From Pseudomonadota bacterium (GTDB lineage: Bacteria; Chloroflexota; Ktedonobacteria; Ktedonobacterales; JACDGC01): 33,289 nucleotides of DNA. The notes beneath the pieces were generated by a model, which was given only the letters and a program-made list of their open reading frames with translations, was not told the DNA's origin and ran no database searches. The stretch covers positions 1 to 33,289 of the forward strand of contig JAJPKG010000422.1 in NCBI GenBank assembly GCA_021323815.1, written 5' to 3'. This document shows, piece by piece, positions 7,864-16,204 of this stretch (position 1 is the stretch's first letter; every line of letters starts with the position of its first letter). The position numbers and the translations under genes are program-made.

Positions 7864-8002
7864 CTATCCACCGGACTTATGCACCGGTTGTCCACATATC
7901 CACCGCGCGCCGGTCACGGGCCAGCAAGAAACGTGGCTGCAAGCGCGCCGGTAAACCAGGTGACACACCGGATTGGACATCGCGCACTGATTCACGCGCC
8001 GG
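7864..8002. other. Noncoding region with DnaA-box-like sites and CGCGCCGG direct repeats
   Basis: The interval from 7569 to 8201 has no credible gene. TTGTCCACA (7888-7896) differs by one base from the DnaA box, and CTATCCACC and ATATCCACC on either side differ by two. CGCGCCGG occurs at 7906-7913, 7944-7951 and 7995-8002. A TATAAT at 7711 lacks a clear -35. The region could hold operators or centromere-like sites for the ParA locus. Function is inferred from position only. Confidence 0.3.
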
Positions 8003-8201
8003 AATTCAGGGGCCGATCAGGGATTGACGGCGGGTGGAGATCATATCGCAGGCCAGCGGTGCCGCGCGGACGCATGCGGCATAGAGAAACGATCTCCACG
8101 ACAGCAGGCGCGCAACTACATAATGGGCCAGCTTGCAAAACTGCGCGGGCGACGAAAAAGGTATCTGAGATCGCCCTGGCGCAAGGAGGATTTGTCTTGT
8201 C

Positions 8202-9446
8202 ATGACACAACCAACGTCAAGTGATGCGAATCTTGCACAGGCACAGAACAAGGGTGAAGAAGCCCTGCCGTTGCCAGGATGGCTGACCAAAATCTATTAC
8301 ATCTTCCCCATCGTCCTGTACGTGCCGGACATGCTCTTTAACTATTACGTCTACAGCGACGGCGCGGGAATCGACTACAACAACCTCAACGTCTTGACGG
8401 TGTTTTACATCGTCCTGTGGGGTTTCCTGGCTGCCGGCATTGTTGGCATGGCCTGGTTGTGTTCTGTGCTGGCTCCGTGGCACTGGATCAAGGGCAATAA
8501 GTTCCAATCCGTGATGTGCTGGTTCGGCGTCATCATCGCCACCAGCATCACCACCTGGAATTCGCTGGCATATCGCTCGCAGAAGTTCGTGTCATTCAAA
8601 ACGGATAATTGGCTGACCACAACCAGCCATTCCAGCGGCTTCAGCCTGACGATGATCCTCGTTTCGGTTGCGCCGCCCTTCTGGGGTCTCTTCTGGGCCA
8701 TCGTCCAGCCCGCCGTCGGCAAGAAGTCGCTGGCCGAGGAGCAAGAGTCGCACGCGATGAAGATCGAGCGCATGAAGCAGGAAGCGGAATATAAGCGCCT
8801 GCGCGCCGAAGCGAATGCCCAGGTGCGCGCCGCCCAATTGAAAGGGTTGGCTGCCACTGCCCGCGCCGCACGCGCGCAGCTCACCGGCAAGCCGGAAGCG
8901 ACAGTGCAGGAAGAACAGCAGCCGGAAAACGTCATCGACGCGCCGCCCACCTCAGAGCGCATCGTGGCGCTGCCTTCCGCCAGCATTCGCCGCCTGAGCG
9001 AGCGCCGGGCAGGCTGGAACACCGAGGAAACAACCGAGAGCGGCGAGCACGCGATTGTCCAGGGAGCCGCCGCCAGCATGTCCTATTCCGTCAGCGCCGC
9101 CCCGCGCGACGAGGTCTTTGAAGCGCCCACCGGCGAGTTCAGCGCACGCCCCATGCAGGGGACCTTGCTGGGCAACACCGGTGTCAGCGGCGAGCACGAA
9201 GCCATCCGCCCCGGCATGCCCCGCGCCAGCACGCTGCTGCGCAACTATGCCGACGGCGAGCACGTCATGCGCGCTGTGGATGCCGACGTGGAACGCATGC
9301 GCGCTCAGGGCAAGAAAGTCACCATCAAATCCTTCGCCGAAGAGCGCGGCATCGAACTCAGCATGTCGAAGCAGCTTCTCGCCAAGTGGCGCGAATGGAA
9401 GGCCAATCAGGCGCAGCCCGCCCCCCGCGCCGAGATGGCCGAATAG
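8202..9446 (+). CDS. Four-TM membrane protein with coiled coil and C-terminal HTH-like segment
   Basis: 414 residues. Four hydrophobic segments lie at about 28-50, 64-92, 101-124 and 146-171. A charged heptad-rich helix follows at 174-227 (EEQESHAMKIERMKQEAEYKRL). A long polar linker (about 228-350) leads to a compact helical C terminus at 353-400, which looks like a helix-turn-helix (VTIKSFAEERGIELSMSKQLLAKWREW). The architecture recalls DUF2637/SpdB-type proteins of actinobacterial integrative elements (several TMs then HTH), but I cannot assign a family. AGGAGG lies 12 bases before the ATG. It is divergent from parA across 633 bases. A role as a membrane tether for a DNA site positioned by ParA is an inference from architecture and context. 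Confidence 0.7.
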   Translation: MTQPTSSDANLAQAQNKGEEALPLPGWLTKIYYIFPIVLYVPDMLFNYYVYSDGAGIDYNNLNVLTVFYIVLWGFLAAGIVGMAWLCSVLAPWHWIKGNKFQSVMCWFGVIIATSITTWNSLAYRSQKFVSFKTDNWLTTTSHSSGFSLTMILVSVAPPFWGLFWAIVQPAVGKKSLAEEQESHAMKIERMKQEAEYKRLRAEANAQVRAAQLKGLAATARAARAQLTGKPEATVQEEQQPENVIDAPPTSERIVALPSASIRRLSERRAGWNTEETTESGEHAIVQGAAASMSYSVSAAPRDEVFEAPTGEFSARPMQGTLLGNTGVSGEHEAIRPGMPRASTLLRNYADGEHVMRAVDADVERMRAQGKKVTIKSFAEERGIELSMSKQLLAKWREWKANQAQPAPRAEMAE

Positions 9447-9484
9447 CCGTCACGACACGCTTCGTCCCTTCTTGCCAGATACGA

Positions 9485-9543
9485 TCGCCGGGAGTTCAAC
9501 CTCCCGGCTCGGAACAGAAACCCCGCTTGGCTGTAAGCGGGTT
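9485..9543 (+). repeat. REP-like family A copy between convergent genes
   Basis: Hairpin GCCGGGAG/CTCCCGGC (9487-9508), then TCGGAACA, then a second hairpin CCCGCTT/AAGCGGG followed by TTTA. It fills the gap between two convergent genes and could act as a bidirectional terminator. Confidence 0.75.
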
Positions 9544-10859
9544 TATCCCTCCCGCTCGTCTTCCCCCTCCTCGTCCAATTCTTCCTCGAAAACATCTTCT
9601 TCGTCTTCAGGCGTGTAACTGACAGGGATGGCGATGCCGGCAACATGGGCGGTCATTTCTAGCGGGACGCCAGCGGGGGGCGGCTCACCGGCATCCAGTT
9701 GGGCTTTGAAGTGGGTGCAGAATTGGGCCAGGGCATCTAGAGCAAGCGCAAGGGCGCGAGCTTCACGCTCGTCAGGCTGGTGTGGCTGCTGGCCGGGCAA
9801 GGTGCGCGAGAAATTGGGGACGGCTTTCTTGGCCGGCGCGCGCACCCCGCGAGCGTCCATCCACGCTAGATAGGTCCGGTCCACCTCGGCGCGGTTGGCG
9901 TAAAAGCAGGTCAGCGCGTCTTGTGCCACATCCTCGAAGCTCGGCGCGGCATCTTCGCCCAACGCCGCGTCGATCATGCTTTGCAGCAGCGGCGGCGGGA
10001 TCATATCCACCGGCAAACCTTGCTCGCGCATCATCTGGATGATCTCATCATAGCGCGCTTGCTGGTCGCCCTCTGGCATGCTCTGGTTCAGCAACGCCTC
10101 ATAGCCGTCGGCGGCGTAAAAGAAGGTGACGCCGAACATCGACTCGTCATCGCTTATCACCGAAGCATACAGCACCGGCACTTCGGGCGCGGGGCCGTTC
10201 GCGCCGAGCGTGATCTCCACCGGCGGATATTCGAGCAACAGATCCCAGGGAGCACGCTTCCACAATTTCGCGGCGGCAGCATAGAGCATGGTGGCCGTCT
10301 CCTGCGGCAGATCCCAGGCAAACGGCGGGGGCGGCTCGCCGTTGGGACCGAACCCCAGCGATTCCAGCATCTCGCCTAGCAGTTCATCCATCTCCGGCAG
10401 ATCATCAGCGTTCTCGACTGTGACGTGATAGGGAGCGAAACGGGCGCTGAGCTTCACCGCCAGGGGTGGATCGGCCACGACGATCTTGCCGGGCAGCCCC
10501 GGTGGCACGTCTGGGCGCAGCATGGCGGCCATGTCGTCATCACCTGCGCCGGGTTTTTGCAAGCCTTCGATGAGGATGTCAATCGCCTCGCTCGCCCCAC
10601 CGTCTGCGCTGCGCTCCAACGGCACGATGCCGCTGCCATAGACCGTGTGGCTTGCCATATCTGCCCAAAAGACAACTTGCGCGTGAACAGGGTTGCCCTG
10701 CTCGTCCTCCAGCATTGCTTGCAGGGTGCGCCGCCCGCCCGTGATGGTGAGGTTGCTCTGGCGCGGCTGTTGCGCCAGGAGCACCAGCGGATCGCGTGGC
10801 TTCTTTGGACGCGACGCAGCGGATTTCGCTGGCCGTTTCGGCGGTGGTTTGCGTGGCAT
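9543..10859 (-). CDS. Hypothetical acidic protein, possibly DUF7309/DUF6930-like
   Basis: 438 residues with no signal peptide or membrane segment. The N terminus is basic (PRKPPPKRPAKSAASRPKKPRD) and the C terminus strongly acidic (EDEEDVFEEELDEEGEDEREG). The centre has YAAAAKLWKRAPWDLLLEYPPVEITLG followed by VLYASVISDDESMFGVTFFYAADGYEALL. This pattern recalls DUF7309 domains, where an APW segment precedes a GYEALL-type block, and an N-terminal part could be DUF6930-like. I offer that as a weak family suggestion only. AGGAAGG lies 7 bases before the ATG. It ends inside the REP hairpin shared with the preceding gene. No function can be assigned. Confidence 0.75.
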   Translation of the reverse strand: MPRKPPPKRPAKSAASRPKKPRDPLVLLAQQPRQSNLTITGGRRTLQAMLEDEQGNPVHAQVVFWADMASHTVYGSGIVPLERSADGGASEAIDILIEGLQKPGAGDDDMAAMLRPDVPPGLPGKIVVADPPLAVKLSARFAPYHVTVENADDLPEMDELLGEMLESLGFGPNGEPPPPFAWDLPQETATMLYAAAAKLWKRAPWDLLLEYPPVEITLGANGPAPEVPVLYASVISDDESMFGVTFFYAADGYEALLNQSMPEGDQQARYDEIIQMMREQGLPVDMIPPPLLQSMIDAALGEDAAPSFEDVAQDALTCFYANRAEVDRTYLAWMDARGVRAPAKKAVPNFSRTLPGQQPHQPDEREARALALALDALAQFCTHFKAQLDAGEPPPAGVPLEMTAHVAGIAIPVSYTPEDEEDVFEEELDEEGEDEREG

Positions 10860-10988
10860 GTGTGGCCTTCCTATCTGTGTGGCGCGTGAATGACGTCATT
10901 TCGTGGCGGCATGTGTTGCGCGTAGTATACGATCACTCTGGCAAGCGCGATGCCGAGGATCAGCGTGAAATGGTGGAAAGGTAGCAGT

Positions 10989-11300
10989 ATGTCCAGTAAT
11001 TATAGCGATTTCCGGCGCGACCTCGACGCCGTGCTGGTCGAGCGCGATCCACGCAAGCTACGCGCGTTCCTCATCGAACGCGGCCAGTGGCCCGCCGACA
11101 CGACGATGGACCCTGAAACAGCGATGTGGATGATGATTGCCGCCAGCCCCAATCTGAAATCCTTGCACGCCGAGGCACGGGCATGGCTGGCGCAACACGG
11201 GCGCGCAGGCGAGGCCGACGCCATCACCGGGCGTGGCGGATCTCCGCCGGCAGCACACGGCAGATCGGGCACAAAGGGGCGGCGACCGCGCGAGCGTTGA
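10989..11300 (+). CDS. Small hypothetical protein (103 aa)
   Basis: The ATG at 10989 follows GGAAAGG at a suitable distance and is preferred over an upstream start at 10950. The first ~80 residues look like a soluble helical protein (FRRDLDAVLVERDPRKLRAFLIERGQW, then LHAEARAWLAQHGRAGEADA). The tail is basic and Gly-rich (GRSGTKGRRPRER). No recognised family. It is divergent from the acidic hypothetical gene and precedes the large permease by 184 bases. Confidence 0.6.
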   Translation: MSSNYSDFRRDLDAVLVERDPRKLRAFLIERGQWPADTTMDPETAMWMMIAASPNLKSLHAEARAWLAQHGRAGEADAITGRGGSPPAAHGRSGTKGRRPRER

Positions 11301-11330
11301 GCCACATGGAAGACCATCAGACATAGCCGC

Positions 11331-11378
11331 GAAAGGGGTTCTTTCCCGCGCCAGGGGGTTTAGCCTCTGGCGGTCCAG
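11331..11378 (-). repeat. REP-like family A copy
   Basis: GCCAGGGG (11350-11357) and CCTCTGGC (11364-11371) form the main hairpin around GTTTAG. The linker lies to its left (CGAAAGGGGTTCTTTCCCGC), so it is in reverse orientation. It sits in the 184-base gap before the large permease gene. Confidence 0.65.
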
Positions 11379-11484
11379 CAGCAGTCATTTTCATCCATGT
11401 GTTATCCTCATCATAGCCGCCATCCTGTCCGCCTCGCTATAATTCCAGAGGAACTTGACATGATAGCGAGGGAAGAGAGCGGCG

Positions 11485-14340
11485 ATGCGGAGGGGATTTT
11501 ATTGGCGTTACGCGGCGAGATCGCTGAGGCGCGGCGGGCAGCGCACCGTGCTGGGGGCATTTTGCATCGCGGTGGGCGTGATGGCGATTGTGGCGCTGCA
11601 ACTGGTGGGCTTAAGCATCAACCAGGCGCTCACCGGCAACATCGTGGAAGCCAATGGGGGCGATCTGCGCCTTGACACCATCCTGCTGCCGCTGCACCAG
11701 AGCGATCTGGCGATCTTCGACCGCTATAAACAAACGGGCCGCATCGATGACTATGCCACCACCTATGAGACGCCCTCGCTGATCGTCCTTCCTGATGGGC
11801 GCGTCGTCCCGTTCGATCTCGTCGTCGCCTCGGCGAATTTCCCTCTGGCCGGCCAGGCAGATTTCACCGCGCCGCGCCACGACCTGCGCATTCAAGATGT
11901 GGTGCGGGGCAGCAGCATTGCCGTGAACAGCTACGTGGCAGATGAGCTTGGTGGACATCTGGGCGACAGCTATCAGATCAAGACCGGCGACGGGCAGGTG
12001 GTGACGGCGACCGTCGCGGCGATCTTTCAGGATGGCGGCGCGTTTCATGGCCCGCAGGTGATCCTCAGCCGCGCGGCGCTGGCGAATGTGCCGGTGGCCG
12101 GGGGCAAGGTCCCGCCCGCGCAATACACCACCGTCATGCTCACCGCGCCCCAGGCGAACCTGAACGGCTTGCGCGATGAACTGCGCCAGCGCTTCCCCAC
12201 CGCCACCGTCGTCACCGCGCAAGACGAACTGAACCTGCGGCGGCATGATGTCGAATCGATCCAGTTGTTCCTGCGCATCGTGGGCCTGCTGGCCCTCTTC
12301 ATCGGCGGGGTGGGCATCATCAATACGATGCAGGTGCTGCTGCGCCGTCGCCGGGTGGAGATCGCCATGCTCAAGGCGGCGGGCTATGTGCAGCGCGATC
12401 TCTATCTGCTCTTTGGGCTGGAAGCCGCGCTGCTGGGCGCGCTGGGCAGCATCCTCGGCACGCTGCTGGGCATCGGCGCGGCCTATGCCGTGCGCTCGGT
12501 GGTGGAGCAAGCCTTCTTCCTGCATCTCACCATCCCGCTGGACCCAGTGACGCTGGCCGCCGCGCCGGTTGTCGGCATCATCACCGCCTTGATCTTCGGG
12601 CTGTTGCCCATCGTGCAGGCCAGCCGCGTGCGCCCGCTGGCCGTGCTGCGCGACGATGCCGCCGGAGCCGGCACCGCATGGCCCCTCACCGCCGCGCTGC
12701 TGGGATTGCTCTCGCTGCTGTTCGTTGCATTGTCGGGGGCGATTCTGGGCGATCTGGCGACGGCGACGATGGTGGTCTATGCCGGGGTGAGCGTGATTGC
12801 CCTGCTGGCGCTGGGCTTCGGCGCGCTGGTGGCATTGATTGCGCGCCTGCCGGTCTATGATCGTCCGCGCTGGGGCATGCTGGGATGGCTGCTGCCCGCG
12901 CTGATCGTCGCAACGATGCTGAGCGCAGCCCTGGTCTTCGTGGCACGCCGCCTCACCGGCAGCAACGTTGCCGCCCTGGCACTTTCCGGCGCGATTCCTT
13001 TGCCGGTGAAGGCGCAACTGGGCGCGGCGGGGATTCTGCTGGCGCTGAGTGGCGGCGCGCTGGTCTTTCTGCTGGCCGTGCTGGGCGACAGCGCCATCAT
13101 GTTCATGCCCCGCGCGTGGAAGACCGCCGTGATGTTGGCTTATCGCAACATGGGTCGCCAGCGGGCGCGCACCACCGCTACGCTCACCGCGCTCTTCGTC
13201 GGCGTCTTCGCCATCGGCATGGTGGTGATCCTGGGCAAAGGCATCCAGGCGACCATTGACACGACACTGAACACGCTCTTCGCGCATAATCTGTTCGTGG
13301 TGGTGCCGCCACAGCAAGACGCTCAGGTGCGCAACGCGCTGGCTGGCGCGCCGGGGATTGATCCCAGCCGCACCATCGTTGCCACTGTGGCGCGGGTGCA
13401 GCCGGTGGAAGTGGGCGGGCGCGACATCGCCACCGTGCTGGCCCAGGCAGGCGCAGGCGGCGGCAGCGATTCAGGCATTGCGCGGGGCAACGCGATCTTG
13501 CTAGTGCTGAGCCTCGCCGAAGGCTATCACGTCGGCAGCGGCAATCCGAACGATATCCCCGCCGTCAGCATCGACTATGGCCGCAATCTGCAAGCCTCGG
13601 ATGCCTGCACGGGCAACATCGTCGTCAACGATCTGCTGCGCCGCCCGCCGCTCTCGCTGAACATGGGCGACACCATCGTGGAGCGCAATCCCCTGGGCAA
13701 GATGCAACGCGCGCTCACCATCGTCGGCTTCTATAGCCGCGCGCAGACAACCGATTTCGTGCCGGGTGAGGTGCTGGGCGACGTGTCAGCCATTGCGCCG
13801 CTCGGCACCGGGCTGGAGCGCGACATCTTCTTGTTGCGCGCCGACCCCAACCAGATCCCCGCACTGCGCGAGCAATTGGACCGGCAACTCCCCTCGGCGC
13901 AGATCGTCAGCGTCACCGATCTCAATCAGATCATCGACCGCGTGCTGAACAATCTGATCATCATGCTCTCGGCCATCGCGTCGTTAGCATTGATCGCCGG
14001 GCTGATCATCATCGCCAACACCGTCGCTCTGGCAATGGTGGAACGTCGCCGCGAGATCGGCATTCTGAAATCCGTCGGTCACACCAGCCGCTCTGTGCTG
14101 GCGATGGTGTTGATCGAAAACGGCCTGGTGGGTTTGCTGGGGTCGCTGGTGGCGCTGCTGCTGGTGCTGGGCGTCATCGTGGCGTTGAGCCTGCTGGTGT
14201 TTCGCGTCACCATCCTCATCAGCCCCGTGCTGGCCGGCGGCATCATCGGCCTGACCGTGCTGGTGACGATGCTCATCGCCGCGCTCGTCGCCTGGGGCGC
14301 GACCCGCGTCCGCCCGCTCGATGTGCTGCGCTATGAGTGA
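11485..14340 (+). CDS. Large ABC-type permease with two FtsX domains
   Basis: 951 residues. The N-terminal TM helix (about 20-45) is followed by a MacB-like periplasmic domain. The first FtsX domain is around 255-385 (IVGLLALFIGGVGIINTMQVLLRRRRVEIAMLKAAGY, ending in VRPLAVLRDD). Several extra TM helices occupy about 390-550. A second N-terminal-type helix (TATLTALFVGVFAIGMVVILG) and extracytoplasmic domain follow. A second FtsX domain closes the protein (MLSAIASLALIAGLIIIANTVALAMVERRREIGILKSVGH, ending in RVRPLDVLRYE). This duplicated DevC/LolE-like layout exports lipids, peptides or lipoproteins with a separate ATPase. No ATPase gene is adjacent on either side here. The ATG is preceded by a purine-rich GAGGGAAGAGAG. 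Confidence 0.88.
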   Translation: MRRGFYWRYAARSLRRGGQRTVLGAFCIAVGVMAIVALQLVGLSINQALTGNIVEANGGDLRLDTILLPLHQSDLAIFDRYKQTGRIDDYATTYETPSLIVLPDGRVVPFDLVVASANFPLAGQADFTAPRHDLRIQDVVRGSSIAVNSYVADELGGHLGDSYQIKTGDGQVVTATVAAIFQDGGAFHGPQVILSRAALANVPVAGGKVPPAQYTTVMLTAPQANLNGLRDELRQRFPTATVVTAQDELNLRRHDVESIQLFLRIVGLLALFIGGVGIINTMQVLLRRRRVEIAMLKAAGYVQRDLYLLFGLEAALLGALGSILGTLLGIGAAYAVRSVVEQAFFLHLTIPLDPVTLAAAPVVGIITALIFGLLPIVQASRVRPLAVLRDDAAGAGTAWPLTAALLGLLSLLFVALSGAILGDLATATMVVYAGVSVIALLALGFGALVALIARLPVYDRPRWGMLGWLLPALIVATMLSAALVFVARRLTGSNVAALALSGAIPLPVKAQLGAAGILLALSGGALVFLLAVLGDSAIMFMPRAWKTAVMLAYRNMGRQRARTTATLTALFVGVFAIGMVVILGKGIQATIDTTLNTLFAHNLFVVVPPQQDAQVRNALAGAPGIDPSRTIVATVARVQPVEVGGRDIATVLAQAGAGGGSDSGIARGNAILLVLSLAEGYHVGSGNPNDIPAVSIDYGRNLQASDACTGNIVVNDLLRRPPLSLNMGDTIVERNPLGKMQRALTIVGFYSRAQTTDFVPGEVLGDVSAIAPLGTGLERDIFLLRADPNQIPALREQLDRQLPSAQIVSVTDLNQIIDRVLNNLIIMLSAIASLALIAGLIIIANTVALAMVERRREIGILKSVGHTSRSVLAMVLIENGLVGLLGSLVALLLVLGVIVALSLLVFRVTILISPVLAGGIIGLTVLVTMLIAALVAWGATRVRPLDVLRYE

Positions 14341-14470
14341 AAAGGACGAGACGCGAAGGACGCGAAGAGTTTTGAAGCGACGCAAAGATTCTTTTCAAAG
14401 ATCTTTATTGAGGGGAGATCGACAATACTACATCTTTCCCTCGTCTATCTTCGCGTCTCGTTCTTTTTCT
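14340..14470. repeat. Family C long inverted repeat (GCGAAG element)
   Basis: GGACGAGACGCGAAG (14344-14358) is repeated in inverted form as CTTCGCGTCTCGTTC (14449-14463) with one mismatch. The left arm continues with GGACGCGAAG and GAAGCGACGC units. The core of about 90 bases is AT-richer and unlike the cores of the other copies. It separates the permease from the HD-GYP gene. Confidence 0.8.
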
Positions 14471-14526
14471 GGTATGGCCCGGCATGTGCTTTATGGATTG
14501 TGATTGCCCCTGCAGGGCGGCGATGT

Positions 14527-15159
14527 ATGCTGAAAAAGAGACCAGGGAAAGCGAGTCCATCCCCGATGCTGAACGAGTTGACCTGCCAGTTGGATCATGC
14601 TGTCCTGTTGCGCTTGCTGGCGGAACACGATGCCGCCACCTATGCCCATTCCTGTGCCGTGCGCGAACTGGTGCACCAGCTTGCGATGGAGATGCAGCTG
14701 GACGCAGCGACAAGGATGTTGGCGAGCCGGGCGGCGTTGCTGCACGACATCGGCAAACTCGGCATCGCGCGGCGGATCTTGCAGAAGCCGGGCAGGCTCA
14801 CCCACAGCGAGCACCTGGCGATGCGGCGGCATCCGGTGCTGAGCGCGGAGATCGTGGCGACGCTACCCACGCTGCGACACCTAACCCCGGCGGTGCGCCA
14901 CCACCACGAACGCTGGGACGGCGCGGGATATCCCGACAAGCTTGCGGGCGAGCGTATTCCCTTGCCCGCGCGCCTCATCGCCGTCGCGGATGCGTATCAC
15001 GTCATGACCGCCGGCAGGGCATATCAATCATGCCGCGCTGTGTCGCACGCACTGGCAGAGTTGCGTCGCTGCGCCGCCACGCAGTTCGATCCCACCGTCG
15101 TCCGCGCCTTCTGCCAAATGATGCAGCAGACGCAGGGTGAAATGGAGCGCGCGGCGTAG
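14527..15159 (+). CDS. Stand-alone HD-GYP domain phosphohydrolase
   Basis: 210 residues, almost entirely one HD-GYP domain. The metal and signature residues are visible: H41, the HD pair at 73-74 in LLHDIGKLGI, the KPG at 87-89, H102 in RRHPVLSAEI, the HHERWDGAGYP signature at 126-136, and D155 in VADAYHVMTAGRAY. Such proteins hydrolyse cyclic di-GMP or related nucleotides. No receiver or sensor domain is attached, so any regulation must be in trans. The start at 14527 follows AGGGCGG at 8 bases; 14500 has no ribosome binding site, and 14566 remains possible. It converges with the next gene, 9 bases apart. Confidence 0.88.
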   Translation: MLKKRPGKASPSPMLNELTCQLDHAVLLRLLAEHDAATYAHSCAVRELVHQLAMEMQLDAATRMLASRAALLHDIGKLGIARRILQKPGRLTHSEHLAMRRHPVLSAEIVATLPTLRHLTPAVRHHHERWDGAGYPDKLAGERIPLPARLIAVADAYHVMTAGRAYQSCRAVSHALAELRRCAATQFDPTVVRAFCQMMQQTQGEMERAA

Positions 15160-15168
15160 TGTAAAGTA

Positions 15169-16005
15169 TCAGTCGTCGCGAATGTCATGCAAGGGTAAGC
15201 CTGTGCGTTCCAGCACATAGGCCAAAACAGCGTCTATCTGCTGGTTATAGGCTTCTGTTGGCAGCGGCGGAAGGTAACCGAACCGTTGTGCGAAGCCCTT
15301 TGGGGGAAGTCGCCACCATGAAACCACGATAAATGTGCGATTGTCAGTGACTTCAAACTCAACAGGTAGCGTATGGGTACGTGGTCCGGCAAGCGCAACT
15401 GTGCGAACATTCTGCCATTTCATTTTGGAAAGGATGCCCAGTGGTGTTTTCTGAGAAATGCCTTCGTCGTTGACGATCAATCCCATAGGGCCAAATGCTA
15501 GAAGAGCAGGGATAATGACACTGGATCCAGCTACAACAGCACCTATAATTGTTAGCAAGGGCGCGCCACCAAGAATCTCTAGCACTAATAATCCTAAGCA
15601 CAAGATTGCGAGCAGGCTTGTAAAGATTTTGAACCAGAGCCGTGCGCGCAGCCGAACAGTCAATGGTAATGTGAGCATAGGCTGCGTCACTGGTGACTGG
15701 GTCAGGAATTCAATTGCTGAGTCTTCTATAATGCGTTGGCGTTTTGCTTCACGTTGCTCCAGGACAATGGCCTTGCGCAGCATGAATCGTCCTAAGAACA
15801 GGATTATCAGACTTAGTCCCACGAAAAAACTGATGGAGCTGACAAAGATCACAACGTCCTTTGCTGCCCAAAGAGCAGGTATAACAAAAGGCAAAAGCAG
15901 CATGGGGATAATCGTAATGAGCATCACTACGCCAAGTGCAATTATCATATATGCTGTCATCTTCTTTGACGGCGTTTGGTTCAGTAGCGGTGATGGCTTC
16001 GTCAT
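15169..16005 (-). CDS. Hypothetical membrane protein (278 aa), low GC
   Basis: Two N-terminal TM helices (about residues 16-42 and 49-72) are followed by a charged stretch with LEQREAKRQRIIEDSAIEFL. A second TM pair lies at roughly 123-170 (KIFTSLLAILCLGLLVLEILGG and IIGAVVAGSSVIIPALLAFG). The C-terminal cytoplasmic domain looks like a PH-like bacterial domain (GLIVNDEGISQKTPLGILSKMKWQNVRTVAL). No firm family. The ATG at 16005 follows AGAGGTG and is preferred over 16065. GC is visibly lower than in flanking genes, near half, suggesting later acquisition. Confidence 0.75.
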   Translation of the reverse strand: MTKPSPLLNQTPSKKMTAYMIIALGVVMLITIIPMLLLPFVIPALWAAKDVVIFVSSISFFVGLSLIILFLGRFMLRKAIVLEQREAKRQRIIEDSAIEFLTQSPVTQPMLTLPLTVRLRARLWFKIFTSLLAILCLGLLVLEILGGAPLLTIIGAVVAGSSVIIPALLAFGPMGLIVNDEGISQKTPLGILSKMKWQNVRTVALAGPRTHTLPVEFEVTDNRTFIVVSWWRLPPKGFAQRFGYLPPLPTEAYNQQIDAVLAYVLERTGLPLHDIRDD

Positions 16006-16146
16006 AGGGCACCTCTTGGTAGCAGGGACAATTGAATTATTGTTAGAGAAGTTGCATGCCCACATTATCTACCAGCCATCAAGGGCAGTGCTTATTCATC
16101 CCGTATGCAAAGCATCGACAAACCTTAGCACAACCGCTTCTGCATT

Positions 16147-16155
16147 TGCTATAAT
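16147..16155 (+). promoter_or_regulatory. Extended -10 promoter of the desaturase gene
   Basis: TGCTATAAT matches an extended -10 element (TGn-TATAAT). No good -35 is seen 17 bases upstream, which is usual for this promoter class. It predicts a leader of about 40 bases. Confidence 0.5.
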
Positions 16156-16204
16156 CTCGAATGGACGATAGCATCAAGATAAAGATAAAAGAGGAATGAG
16201 TGAG

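Noticed and set aside
7605..7895. 96-codon minus-strand ORF upstream of parA
   Set aside because: No ribosome binding site or family, and it overlaps the parA promoter and palindrome.
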